Assembly: GCA_020025655.1 (NCBI GenBank) | Contig: JAHHRR010000009.1 | Location: 1-54,725 of the forward strand | From: Oscillospiraceae bacterium | GTDB taxonomy: Bacteria > Bacillota > Clostridia > Oscillospirales > Oscillospiraceae | Direction of reading: 5' to 3' | Length of the DNA stretch: 54,725 bases | Part shown: in pieces, positions 1 through 7,673 of the stretch | Layout of the letters: every line of letters starts with the position of its first letter | Numbering within the stretch: position 1 is the stretch's first letter | The notes under the pieces: generated by a model | Told to the model about the DNA's origin: nothing | Seen by the model: the letters and a program-made list of their open reading frames with translations, nothing else | Database searches by the model: none | Made by a program: the position numbers and the translations under genes

Positions 1-1463
1 GTACAGCAGAAATCCTTCTCCAGAAGTATTCTCTGCCCCGAGTACCAGAACTGCTGATACCGCAGCTCAAGCAGCACCTGATAGCAGGCGGGAAGTTCCG
101 ATATATTATTTCTGGGAATACCGCAGAAGCAGCGGTATCCGCCTTTTTCCGCAAGCATTCCGCATATTTCCTTACCACGCAGGGCATCACTGCCCGTAAG
201 AAGCAGGACATCACAATTATGCTGCCTGTCTATTAAGCTCTCCGGAGCCTCTTTTTTGATAAGCTCCTTTACCGCCTCCATATTTCCTCCCTCAAGTATC
301 AGCAGTGTCATGGGCGGGCGTATATTTGCCTTGTTTGATATGGGGCGCCGTTCCAGAATATTTCTGAGCGTATGCGCATTCTGGTATTCACTGGATTCCT
401 GTACCAGAATATCTATCTGATTTTCGGGGTCTTCTGCACTGCTGCCGGAATCCTTGAGGGCCTTGCGTATCTTTAATATGGGAAGATAGAGATATATAAG
501 CGTGACCGCAACCGCCAGTACCAGAAGGGCAAAGCCGAAGCCTATGCCTACCGCTATTCCGTCACGCAGGCTTATAAGTCCGGGCAGGCATTTTTCCATC
601 GGCATTATTCTCATGTAGTACCAGCCGCTGGTTTTCGCTTTGGAATAAAGGCAGACAAGCTCCTGTCCCTCATACTTTTTTACCAGATAATTGCTTCCGG
701 AATTTATATCGGAAACTATATCATCTGTAAAAAGTTTTAGCTGTTCCTCCGTCTGCGGTGTTACCTCAGTCAGCAGTTTTCCGTTTTCATCGGCCAGTAC
801 GCAGCTGTCCTTGCCATACAAACGTGTAAGATTATCCAGAAACCAGTTTTCATCCACATTCAGCATAAGCACGCTGCCCTGCGGCTCATCAATATATGTC
901 GTTTCATAGAACAAAAAAGAAAAGTATCTTTTCTCGTTTTTCTCTCCGGGGAAGGATATTCTGCGTATCGGTGCCATGCGCTTTTCCACATCCAGATTTT
1001 TAAAAAGCTCTATGGCGCTTTTATCCGGAAATTCATCAATCGGCGCACTCAGAAGATGACTGTCCGTGGAGTAGATATGTTCCTGATATTTATTATATAT
1101 AAGCACCGAATCTATGAAATTTCGGCTTCTGTCGTAAGCGTTCAGGGTTCTCATATCGTAAACCCTTTCCATATCGCTTACATCTGTGTCGTCCAGCAGT
1201 CCTGCAACCACAGGATCATAGAATATCTGGAGTCCATACTGCTGTATCATATTATCCGTAAAATTACCCAGCATATCTATCTGTCTTGCAAATTCTGCAT
1301 CCTGCTGAGCAAGAGAATTCAGGGCAATTTTCTGAAAGGAAAAGAACAGTACGCCTATAATCAGGCTCATAAGCAGCAGCGCTGCTGCAAATACCGGAAA
1401 TAGCAGCTTAGCATACCGGCGCACTTTAAGCGGTATTGTGCCTGTCTTTACAGGATTTATCAT
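1..1463 (-). CDS. Membrane-anchored cache-domain regulator, probably AraC family (3' end outside window)
   Basis: The reading frame starts at an ATG behind GGAGGGG and runs open off the left edge, giving 487 residues with no stop. I see a first membrane segment at about residues 19-43, an extracytoplasmic region of about 230 residues resembling a dCache sensor, a second membrane segment near 280-300, and then a cytoplasmic region. The cytoplasmic part, with phrases such as FCGIPRNNISELPACYQVLL, resembles the GGDEF-like linker found before the helix-turn-helix of large membrane AraC regulators (YesN/YtdP type) rather than a histidine kinase. The DNA-binding domain itself would lie outside the window, so the AraC call is an inference. 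It is transcribed divergently from an orphan solute-binding lipoprotein, which may supply its ligand. Confidence 0.7.
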   Translation of the reverse strand, partial: MINPVKTGTIPLKVRRYAKLLFPVFAAALLLMSLIIGVLFFSFQKIALNSLAQQDAEFARQIDMLGNFTDNMIQQYGLQIFYDPVVAGLLDDTDVSDMERVYDMRTLNAYDRSRNFIDSVLIYNKYQEHIYSTDSHLLSAPIDEFPDKSAIELFKNLDVEKRMAPIRRISFPGEKNEKRYFSFLFYETTYIDEPQGSVLMLNVDENWFLDNLTRLYGKDSCVLADENGKLLTEVTPQTEEQLKLFTDDIVSDINSGSNYLVKKYEGQELVCLYSKAKTSGWYYMRIMPMEKCLPGLISLRDGIAVGIGFGFALLVLAVAVTLIYLYLPILKIRKALKDSGSSAEDPENQIDILVQESSEYQNAHTLRNILERRPISNKANIRPPMTLLILEGGNMEAVKELIKKEAPESLIDRQHNCDVLLLTGSDALRGKEICGMLAEKGGYRCFCGIPRNNISELPACYQVLLELRYQQFWYSGQRILLEKDFCC

Positions 1464-1492
1464 TTATTACCCCTCCTTTCCTTTATTTGGAT

Positions 1493-1521
1493 AGTATATC
1501 AAACCCCGCCCGTTAATTCAA
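1493..1521 (-). promoter_or_regulatory. Sigma-A promoter of the cache-domain regulator
   Basis: On the minus strand TTGAAT (1521-1516), a 17-nt spacer and TATACT (1498-1493) precede the regulator gene. It lies one base from the divergent promoter of the binding-protein gene, so the two are back to back. Confidence 0.55.
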
Positions 1522-1522
1522 C

Positions 1523-1551
1523 TTTACTTATGTTTTTCAATCTGATATCAT
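1523..1551 (+). promoter_or_regulatory. Sigma-A promoter of the orphan binding protein
   Basis: TTTACT (1523-1528), a 17-nt spacer and TATCAT (1546-1551) lie 30 nt before the ATG. It abuts the divergent promoter, so one regulator could control both directions. Confidence 0.5.
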
Positions 1552-1580
1552 AATTAAAATACATAATTCAGGAGACGCAT

Positions 1581-2597
1581 ATGCGAAAGTTTATTTTGGC
1601 CGTCCTCGCACTGGTATTGCTTACAGGCTGCGGCAGCTCAGAACTGCCTGCCCCGCCGCCTGTCCCCGCTAAATCCGAAGTCGTACTTTACAGCTCCATG
1701 CAGGAAAAGCAGCTCGATGCCATTAAGGAAGGCTTTGAAGCAAAATATCCCGATATAACCCTGATTTATCAGTTCGGCGGTACAGGCAAAATCCTTACAA
1801 AGCTCAATACCGAGGCTCAGTTCGGTGATATAAGGGCCGACGTCATCTGGGCGGGAAATCCTTCCTGTTACATTACCCTTAAAGAAAACAGGCTTCTAAA
1901 CCCATACATCTCCCCCGAAGCCGAGAATATAGACCCGCTTTTTAAGGACAGCGAATACTACTACGTCGGCGGAAGAATTTCTTCCGCAGTTTTCGCTTAT
2001 AACAGTGAGCTTGTAAATGAAAGCGAAGTCCCAAGACGCTGGAATGATCTGCTGAATCCAAAATGGAAGGACAAAATTATTATGGCAGACCCTTACAGCT
2101 CCGGCAGTTCTTCTTATATAGTATCAGCGCTCATGCAGAACCCCGACTACGGTCCGGAATTTTTTGAAAAGCTCCGTGCCAACGGCTGTATGCTTGAAAG
2201 CGGAACTACCTCTGCCCACAAGCAGGTCGCCGAGGGCAGTTATGCCCTGTGCATAGGTCTTGACTATGTGGTTTCAAACTTCATAGATGAGGGTTGGCCC
2301 CTTGCCATGAAATACCCCGAAACCGACGGAATTCCGATCTACTGCCCTATCGGTCTTGTTGCCGGCGGGCCTAATGAAGTAAACGGAAAGCTCCTCTATG
2401 ATTACATTCTTTCAAAAGAAGGTCAGGCTCTTCTGGAGGAAAATCACCTTGTAAGTATAAGGAACGATATTTCTCAGACCGCCCCGTCTGTTGCCGAACG
2501 TATGGAGACGGGAATGAATATTTCCATTCCCGATATCTGCCGCAACGAAAACAAATATCTCAAAGATTTCGACCGGATTTTCTTCTCCGAGCCGTAA
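1581..2597 (+). CDS. ABC-type extracellular solute-binding lipoprotein (AfuA/FbpA-like), orphan
   Basis: This 338-residue protein has a lipoprotein signal with lipobox LLTGC (lipidated Cys17), a Pro-rich spacer, and then a periplasmic-binding fold of the iron/polyamine/sugar-phosphate type (family bacterial SBP 1/6/8). The phrase VVLYSSMQEKQLDAIKEGF and the later RRWNDLLNPKWKDKI are typical of AfuA/FbpA/PhnS proteins. Such proteins normally sit with two permease parts and an ATPase, but none is here: a strong terminator follows and the next genes are convergent. With the divergent cache-domain regulator, the likely roles are ligand capture for signalling or service to a permease elsewhere. 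The ligand cannot be read from sequence; phosphorylated sugars, ferric iron and phosphonates are all known for the family. Confidence 0.82.
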   Translation: MRKFILAVLALVLLTGCGSSELPAPPPVPAKSEVVLYSSMQEKQLDAIKEGFEAKYPDITLIYQFGGTGKILTKLNTEAQFGDIRADVIWAGNPSCYITLKENRLLNPYISPEAENIDPLFKDSEYYYVGGRISSAVFAYNSELVNESEVPRRWNDLLNPKWKDKIIMADPYSSGSSSYIVSALMQNPDYGPEFFEKLRANGCMLESGTTSAHKQVAEGSYALCIGLDYVVSNFIDEGWPLAMKYPETDGIPIYCPIGLVAGGPNEVNGKLLYDYILSKEGQALLEENHLVSIRNDISQTAPSVAERMETGMNISIPDICRNENKYLKDFDRIFFSEP

Positions 2598-2631
2598 AAA
2601 AAGCGAGACACCTAAGTGTCTCGCTTTTTTT
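2597..2631. terminator. Bidirectional terminator between the binding-protein gene and tctA
   Basis: The stem AGCGAGACAC / GTGTCTCGCT with loop CTAA is flanked by A and T tracts, so it can stop transcription from both convergent operons. Confidence 0.9.
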
Positions 2632-2653
2632 ATACTGTTTTTGTCAATCAGAC

Positions 2654-4186
2654 TTAAGCTTCCACAGGATCGCCTTTATTGGCATTATCCTGAGACTTCT
2701 TTTCCATCTTAGCCATAAGTATAGGAGCGAAGATGCTGATTACTGAAAGGATAATGAGTACCCAGCTTACAGGGCTCTTAAAGAGAACACCGATGCTGCC
2801 GCCGGAGCTGCGCAGAGCGTTTCTCAGTCCCTTTTCGCCGATAGGTCCGAGGATAAGAGCAAGAACAACTGCTGCTGTATTCAGATCCATCTTGCGCATC
2901 AGGTATCCGATAACACCGAAGATGAGCATTACAACAATGTCCATCATATTCTTATGTATTGCATAGGAACCTACGAAGCAGAGAACGGTAACGGCAGGAA
3001 TCAGGATAGCATCAGACAGGCGGGATATCTGAGCGAAGCCACGGCAGCCCAGAAGTCCTATTGCCAGCATGAAGAACTGAACCAGAACAAAGCCTGCAAA
3101 GAAGGTATAAGTCATTCCGGCGTGCTCAGTGAAGAGAGCAGGTCCGGGAGCAAGGCCCTGAATTACAAGGCCGCCCATCAGAACAGCGGTAACGGACTCA
3201 CCGGGGATGCCCAGTGTGAGCATAGGAATAAGAGAACCACCGGTAACTGCGTTGTTTGCAGCTTCTGAGCCTGCAACGCCTTCAATAGAACCGTGGCTGA
3301 AGTCCTCCTTGTGCTTGGAGAACTGCTTGGATGTATTATATCCCATAAAGCAGGCGATAGATGCGCCGGCACCGGGAAGAATACCGATAATATTACCGAT
3401 TATCCATGAACGCAGTATGGTAGGACGGATAAGCTTGCGGTCTTCCTTGTTAAGCCAGATTTTATCGCTGAACTTAGCAGCCCTTGCACGCTTAACAATG
3501 GCTTTCTCTGCCAGAATAAATACCTGAGACATGGAGAAAAGACCGATAAGAGCGCAGGTAGTGTTAACACCTTCTGCAAAGTATGACTGTCCGAACATAA
3601 AGCGCTTTGCGCCGGTAATGGGGTCAAGACCGATGCAGGAAATCAGAAGTCCAAGCGCACCGGAAATAAGTCCCTTAACCATTGACTTGCTGGAAACACC
3701 GGCAATAATGGTAAGGCCGAAAATGCTGAGCCAGAACTTCTCGGCAGACATGAATTTAAGTGCCAGCTGAGCAAGTGCAGGAGCAAAGAAGTAAAGAGAA
3801 ATGCAGCTGAGCAGACCGCCCCAGAAAGAGGAGTAGCAGGCAGTTGCAAGGGCTCGTCCGGCCTGACCCTTGAGGGTCATCTGATAGCCTTCAATGGCAG
3901 TGGCTGCCGAGGCAGGTGTGCCGGGAGTATGTATAAGAATTGCGGAGATAGAGCCGCCGAAGATAGCGCCGCAGTAGATAGCACCCAGAACGATAAGTCC
4001 GGTTTCAGGCTCCATTGTAAATGTAAGCGGCAGAGTCAGCGCAACGCCCATTGCTGCGGAAAGACCGGGCAGGCAGCCGATGATGATACCCATTGCGGTA
4101 CCGCCTATCATCATAAGAAGATTAAGGGGAGTAAGGGCATTCAGGAAGCCCGCACCCATAAGCTGTAATGTTTCTGCAAATTCCAT
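2654..4186 (-). CDS. tctA: Tripartite tricarboxylate transporter, large permease TctA
   Basis: This 510-residue protein has about a dozen membrane segments and the family-typical block IIGCLPGLSAAMGVALTLPL near residue 35, followed by GLIVLGAIYCGAIFGGSISA and a second, similar block (GILPGAGASIACFMGYN) near residue 270, the internal repeat expected for TctA. TctA is the large membrane part of TTT carriers, which import citrate or other carboxylates using ion gradients with a free binding protein. It is the last gene of tctC-tctB-tctA and ends at a shared bidirectional terminator. The start has GGGGG seven to eight bases upstream. A short acidic/Lys tail ends the protein. Substrate is not predictable. 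Confidence 0.95.
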   Translation of the reverse strand: MEFAETLQLMGAGFLNALTPLNLLMMIGGTAMGIIIGCLPGLSAAMGVALTLPLTFTMEPETGLIVLGAIYCGAIFGGSISAILIHTPGTPASAATAIEGYQMTLKGQAGRALATACYSSFWGGLLSCISLYFFAPALAQLALKFMSAEKFWLSIFGLTIIAGVSSKSMVKGLISGALGLLISCIGLDPITGAKRFMFGQSYFAEGVNTTCALIGLFSMSQVFILAEKAIVKRARAAKFSDKIWLNKEDRKLIRPTILRSWIIGNIIGILPGAGASIACFMGYNTSKQFSKHKEDFSHGSIEGVAGSEAANNAVTGGSLIPMLTLGIPGESVTAVLMGGLVIQGLAPGPALFTEHAGMTYTFFAGFVLVQFFMLAIGLLGCRGFAQISRLSDAILIPAVTVLCFVGSYAIHKNMMDIVVMLIFGVIGYLMRKMDLNTAAVVLALILGPIGEKGLRNALRSSGGSIGVLFKSPVSWVLIILSVISIFAPILMAKMEKKSQDNANKGDPVEA

Positions 4187-4198
4187 ATTATGGCCCCC

Positions 4199-4654
4199 TT
4201 ACTTAAACAAAAGTCCGGCGGGCAGACGCACACCGAGGAACTTAGAGAATGCAAAATAAACCAGTAAAATAATAACCGCTACAACAATTGCGGAATGAAG
4301 AACAGGCACCTTCAGATACATCAGAAGGGCTATAAGGAAGATAACTGTTGAGATATAGAAGCCCACAGCATACATCAAAAGCATATATCCTATGCAGGCT
4401 GCAACGCAAACAGCAAACTGCTTGGGCATGAAATTCGCAAAGACTTCATTTACGCCGCTTTCAGTGCCGTAACGCTTGGCAGCCACAACCATCTGAATAA
4501 GATACAGAGTGGTGAGAGCAAACAGAAGCCCTGTGCAGAAATGAGGATAGATTCGGCTGTCTGCATCCAGCTTGGAGGTGGAGACAAAGGCGGCAGCGCA
4601 GATTATATACATAACCGCAATGACACCAAAGTCTATTTTTTTCATTTTTTTCAT
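4199..4654 (-). CDS. tctB: Tripartite tricarboxylate transporter, small permease TctB
   Basis: A 151-residue protein with four hydrophobic segments, the size and topology of TctB. TctB forms the small membrane part of the carrier with TctA and is poorly conserved, so the assignment rests mainly on size, topology and position between tctC and tctA. The start at the first ATG follows GGAGAGAG. A hairpin separates it from tctC upstream, while only 12 bases separate it from tctA, so tctBA is probably a tightly coupled unit expressed at a lower level than the binding protein. Confidence 0.88.
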   Translation of the reverse strand: MKKMKKIDFGVIAVMYIICAAAFVSTSKLDADSRIYPHFCTGLLFALTTLYLIQMVVAAKRYGTESGVNEVFANFMPKQFAVCVAACIGYMLLMYAVGFYISTVIFLIALLMYLKVPVLHSAIVVAVIILLVYFAFSKFLGVRLPAGLLFK

Positions 4655-4680
4655 ATAAATCTCTCTCCGTCCGAGAATTT

Positions 4681-4712
4681 AAGAAAAGGGCAGGTAAAAG
4701 CCTGCCCTTTCC
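4681..4712 (-). terminator. Intercistronic hairpin (partial terminator) between tctC and tctB
   Basis: On the minus strand AAAGGGCAGG pairs with CCTGCCCTTT around a 6-nt loop, followed by TTCTT. It lies just after the tctC stop and before tctB, and no obvious new promoter was seen. It probably lowers permease expression or protects the tctC message. Confidence 0.75.
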
Positions 4713-4734
4713 GTTTTATATCATGTTTAACGAA

Positions 4735-5784
4735 TCAGGCCCAGAAATCCTCGTTCAGGCTTTCTGCAAATACCTGCTGCTCCTCGATCATCTTGGCAGT
4801 GCCTTCTGCACCGACAAAGTTGGTTGCGAAGTTAGCAGCTGCTTCCAGATACTCGGGGTCCTCCATGGTTGCCTTGAAAGCTGCCTCATAGAAAGCAAGA
4901 ACTTCCTCGGGAACTCCTGCAGGAGCTACAATGCAGCGGGAAGAGCCCAGCCACTTGTCATAGTAACCCAGTTCGCCCAGAGTGGGAACGTCAGGGTATG
5001 CTGCCAGACGCTCTTCGGAGAATGCGCCCAGAATCTTGTATTCGGACTCGGAGCCTGCGATATCAGCGACCTTTGCTACGCAGAAGTCAGCTTCCTTGCC
5101 ACGCAGAGAGGTGAGCTCATCTGCAGTACCGCCCTGAGGCAGGTCGATGAACTTGAAGCCGGCGGAGTTTGCAAATGCCTTTGCGCCGATATGGTTGGAC
5201 TTCTGAGGTCCGTTGGTGGAAGCGATCAGTTCGCCGTCATGCTCCTTGCCGTATGCAACCAGATCTTCAAGAGTGTTGAAGCGGTCATCATCAGCACGAA
5301 CGATAACGAGAGAAGTCTCGGTAACGTGGTTGCAGATAGGAGCGAAGTCTGCGGTGGTGTAGTCACCCAGTTCCTTAACAATAGAGGAGCTGAAGTTAGG
5401 CAGGTTCATGAAGCCCAGAGTCATGCCGTCGGGATCTGCATCAGCAAGCTGAGTCCAGCCGATGGAGCCGGAGCCGCCGTCTACGTTCTCAACAACGATG
5501 GTCTGTCCAACATACTTCTCAGCAAACTTGGTGAGAATACGTGCGGTAGTATCAGTACCGGAACCGGCCTTGTATGCTACTATCATAGTAACAGGGCCGT
5601 CGGGAGCCCAGCCTTCAGCGGCAGGTGCTTCCTCAGCGGGAGTTTCTTCTGCGGGAGTTTCTTCTGCGGGTGCTTCGGCAGGAGTCTCCTCAGCGGGAGT
5701 CTCTTCTGCAGGTGCTTTTTCACCGCAGGCGGCCAGGGCAAATACCATGACCAGTGCAAGCAGCAATGCGATAATCTTTTTCAT
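4735..5784 (-). CDS. tctC: Tripartite tricarboxylate transporter, binding lipoprotein TctC (Bug family)
   Basis: This 349-residue lipoprotein begins with a signal peptide and lipobox LAAC (Cys20). A low-complexity linker of repeated PAEE units (about residues 23-55) tethers the binding domain, which carries Bug/TctC features such as VTMIVAYKAGSGTDTTARIL and VENVDGGSGSIGW. It captures a carboxylate outside the membrane for TctAB. I place the start at the inner ATG behind AAAGGACT; an upstream in-frame ATG at 5829 would put 15 residues before the signal peptide and is unlikely. The signal peptide and Ala-Pro-Glu linker closely resemble those of the BMP-type protein at 15489. A strong shadow frame covers this gene on the other strand. 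Confidence 0.94.
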   Translation of the reverse strand: MKKIIALLLALVMVFALAACGEKAPAEETPAEETPAEAPAEETPAEETPAEEAPAAEGWAPDGPVTMIVAYKAGSGTDTTARILTKFAEKYVGQTIVVENVDGGSGSIGWTQLADADPDGMTLGFMNLPNFSSSIVKELGDYTTADFAPICNHVTETSLVIVRADDDRFNTLEDLVAYGKEHDGELIASTNGPQKSNHIGAKAFANSAGFKFIDLPQGGTADELTSLRGKEADFCVAKVADIAGSESEYKILGAFSEERLAAYPDVPTLGELGYYDKWLGSSRCIVAPAGVPEEVLAFYEAAFKATMEDPEYLEAAANFATNFVGAEGTAKMIEEQQVFAESLNEDFWA

Positions 5785-6147
5785 TTTTAGTCCTTTCTGT
5801 CTTATTGCAAAAGACAAATAATTTTTCACGGATCTCTCCGTTTTTTACCGAATGTTCCCGGTTTGTCCTCAGTCGGGCCATTCAGCACATTGCATAGCCT
5901 GAGGTTAACACACTAGGTTCAAAATATAAAGTTTGAAAGGTTTACACCATCGTGAACTACATTTTTTGAACTTTTTATAACATGATTTCATTTTTCGTTC
6001 GTCATTTTGCACAATTCAGCCTTGTAAAGCCGCTCAGATCGGCCTCGCTTTTGGTAATAAAAAAATCAGCCTTTCCGTCCGATTTTTCATTCGCTGTTGC
6101 CGCTGGTGAAAGCCCATGCTATAATAAAGCCCAAAGGAGGATTTTCC
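5785..6147. other. Intergenic region between tctC and the unknown membrane-anchored protein
   Basis: These 363 bases hold the divergent control regions of tctC and the next gene. The plus side has a clear promoter at 6097-6125. On the tctC side the region is AT-rich, but I could not place a convincing sigma-A promoter. An imperfect repeat, GGTTCAAAATATAAAG and GTTTGAAAGG at 5912-5941, may be an operator. No gene or RNA structure was recognised. Confidence 0.5.
6097..6125 (+). promoter_or_regulatory. Sigma-A promoter with a very short leader
   Basis: TTGCCG (6097-6102), a 17-nt spacer and TATAAT (6120-6125). Transcription would begin near 6132, right at the AAAGGAGG ribosome site, so the leader is only about 16 nt. 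Confidence 0.6.
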
Positions 6148-7041
6148 ATGAAGAAAAAGATATATCATGTTCTGCCCGTTGTAATTTTACTTATACTGCA
6201 GATTTACTCCATTTCAAAAATCAACCGTCTCCAAAACATCGTCAATAACTTTGAGGTTAGCTTCAACAACTCCATAGGCGTTGTTCAGCACAGCATCAAT
6301 GATATTTATTCCAACACAAACGCCATCATGGAGAAAAAAGCAAGCATAATTGCCGACTGCTCCATGAATATTCTGGATTTAAATAAGGAAACCTTTCTTG
6401 TACCCATTGAATATAAGGTTCAGCCTAAGGATGTGAGCGCTTCTACTCAGCTCTTCCTTAAATTTGACGATGAAACAGTGCCTATGGAACGTGAAGGCAG
6501 CGAGTTTTTCCTGACCAAAGAATTCAGCCTTGATGATTATCCGTTTCCTACAATAATAGTAGAGGATAACGGCGTTCAGCACTTTGAAAAGCACCGGTAT
6601 CTTGAATGCTGGGCGCTCGTATCTTCCTGCTTTTCCAACTACAATGCGACATTTTCCGGAAGCTTCCAGCCCGCAGATAATTTTGTAAAGCTTAACGGTA
6701 CATTTTACCTTACGCCGAGTGAAGTTATAGCCGACAATCCCATAATCTCATCCAAGTTTATCATAAGCATCGACGGAGAAGCTGTCGAATGCACTGAGTT
6801 TAAAGATCTGGGCGATTATTCTCTGGATTCCGCCGTGGATGTAAACAAAAAATATGAGCTTGAAAACGGTCAGACCTTTGAAGCAAAATATGTTGCCGAG
6901 GACGCTCAGGGCTTCATCCATGAATATAAAGTATTCCACTTTGAAGCCGGCAGCGGTGATGGTTTACAGCAGTTTCATGATACCGAAACCATTTACAGTC
7001 CTGACGGTCAGCTGGTATACAGCGAAGAAATTCCCGCATAA
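6148..7041 (+). CDS. Unknown membrane-anchored extracytoplasmic protein
   Basis: I do not recognise this 297-residue protein. One N-terminal membrane segment (about residues 6-22) is followed by a predicted helical stretch, probably coiled coil (about 23-65), and then a soluble, acidic, beta-rich part with two similar halves: both halves run from a hydrophobic strand into short phrases such as LFLKFDDETVPMEREG and FIISIDGEAVECTE. No lipobox, catalytic motif or cysteine motif is obvious. It is a single-gene unit with its own promoter and terminator. Start chosen at the ATG seven bases after AAAGGAGG. It may be a surface-exposed structural or sensor protein; no function is claimed. Confidence 0.8.
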   Translation: MKKKIYHVLPVVILLILQIYSISKINRLQNIVNNFEVSFNNSIGVVQHSINDIYSNTNAIMEKKASIIADCSMNILDLNKETFLVPIEYKVQPKDVSASTQLFLKFDDETVPMEREGSEFFLTKEFSLDDYPFPTIIVEDNGVQHFEKHRYLECWALVSSCFSNYNATFSGSFQPADNFVKLNGTFYLTPSEVIADNPIISSKFIISIDGEAVECTEFKDLGDYSLDSAVDVNKKYELENGQTFEAKYVAEDAQGFIHEYKVFHFEAGSGDGLQQFHDTETIYSPDGQLVYSEEIPA

Positions 7042-7044
7042 GCT

Positions 7045-7077
7045 AAAAAATCGGGCACCGAAGTGCCCGATTTTTTT
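7045..7077. terminator. Bidirectional terminator
   Basis: The stem TCGGGCAC / GTGCCCGA with a CGAA loop, flanked by A and T tracts, lies directly against the stop codons of both convergent genes; the minus-strand stop lies inside the T tract. Confidence 0.9.
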
Positions 7078-7576
7078 ATATATTATCTTTTATGTACCTC
7101 AGTGCACAGATATCGTCACCCTTTGCAATAGCCTTCGGCAGCTCCAGATGTCCGCCGTACTCTGCGCCTATCTGATGATCTCCGCACATGGCAATATCAC
7201 AAAGCTGTGCAATTTCTTCATCGCTGCATCCCGCTTTCTGCCACGCCTTTACCAGCGGACAGTAGTGGAAGTCCAGAAACAGATTTTTATCATCACTCTG
7301 CTTCACGTCAATTTCAAACACCCACTGAGCGCCTTTTCCGAAAAGGGTCTTTTTAAGCCCTTTCATGGTGTCGCATTTACCCACATCTATAAGATGCTTG
7401 CCGTGAATGCTGCCGCATCTGGTTACTGCTGCTGAGGCAATTTCATTTGCATCAAGGCCTCTTTTTCTTGCCTCATCCCAGATGAGGTACAGCCATAAAG
7501 CACGGTGCTCCAGCTGCTCTCTCACCTTTACAATAAGCTTATTTGTGATTCTGGGCTCGTTTACTATTTTAGACAT
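7076..7576 (-). CDS. L-2-amino-thiazoline-4-carboxylate hydrolase family protein
   Basis: This 166-residue protein matches the ATC-hydrolase family by its C-terminal signature, FHYCPLVKAWQKAGCSDEEI followed by LCDIAMCGDHQIG. In Pseudomonas the founding member opens the thiazoline ring of ATC in cysteine synthesis, but most clostridial members are uncharacterised and probably have other roles. The conserved Cys and His of the signature are present. The start is the ATG behind GGGGGAACAG; a start six codons earlier would overlap that ribosome site. It is monocistronic, and the adjacent ribokinase gene has its own terminator, so no pathway link can be drawn. Confidence 0.75.
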   Translation of the reverse strand: MSKIVNEPRITNKLIVKVREQLEHRALWLYLIWDEARKRGLDANEIASAAVTRCGSIHGKHLIDVGKCDTMKGLKKTLFGKGAQWVFEIDVKQSDDKNLFLDFHYCPLVKAWQKAGCSDEEIAQLCDIAMCGDHQIGAEYGGHLELPKAIAKGDDICALRYIKDNI

Positions 7577-7632
7577 TTTCTGTTCCCCCAACAAATTATA
7601 CTTTGATATGCAACGCTGAATTTTATTCAGTT

Positions 7633-7671
7633 AAAACAAACACCGACAGTTACAGTATCTGCCGGTGTTTA
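7633..7671 (-). terminator. Terminator of the ribokinase gene
   Basis: On the minus strand AAACACCG pairs with CGGTGTTT, with an inner CAG/CTG step, followed by GTTTT just past the kinase stop codon. Confidence 0.75.
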
Positions 7672-7673
7672 GT

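Noticed and set aside
691..1403. Plus-strand frames of 72 and 115 residues at 691-909 and 1056-1403
   Set aside because: They lie opposite the cache-domain regulator, which has a continuous 487-residue frame and a good ribosome site.
4723..5790. A 355-residue plus-strand frame over tctC, and similar frames antisense to the BMP protein (15441-16481) and ileS (49091-51070)
   Set aside because: The real genes have signal peptides or full enzyme domains and ribosome sites; the antisense frames have none and arise from codon bias.
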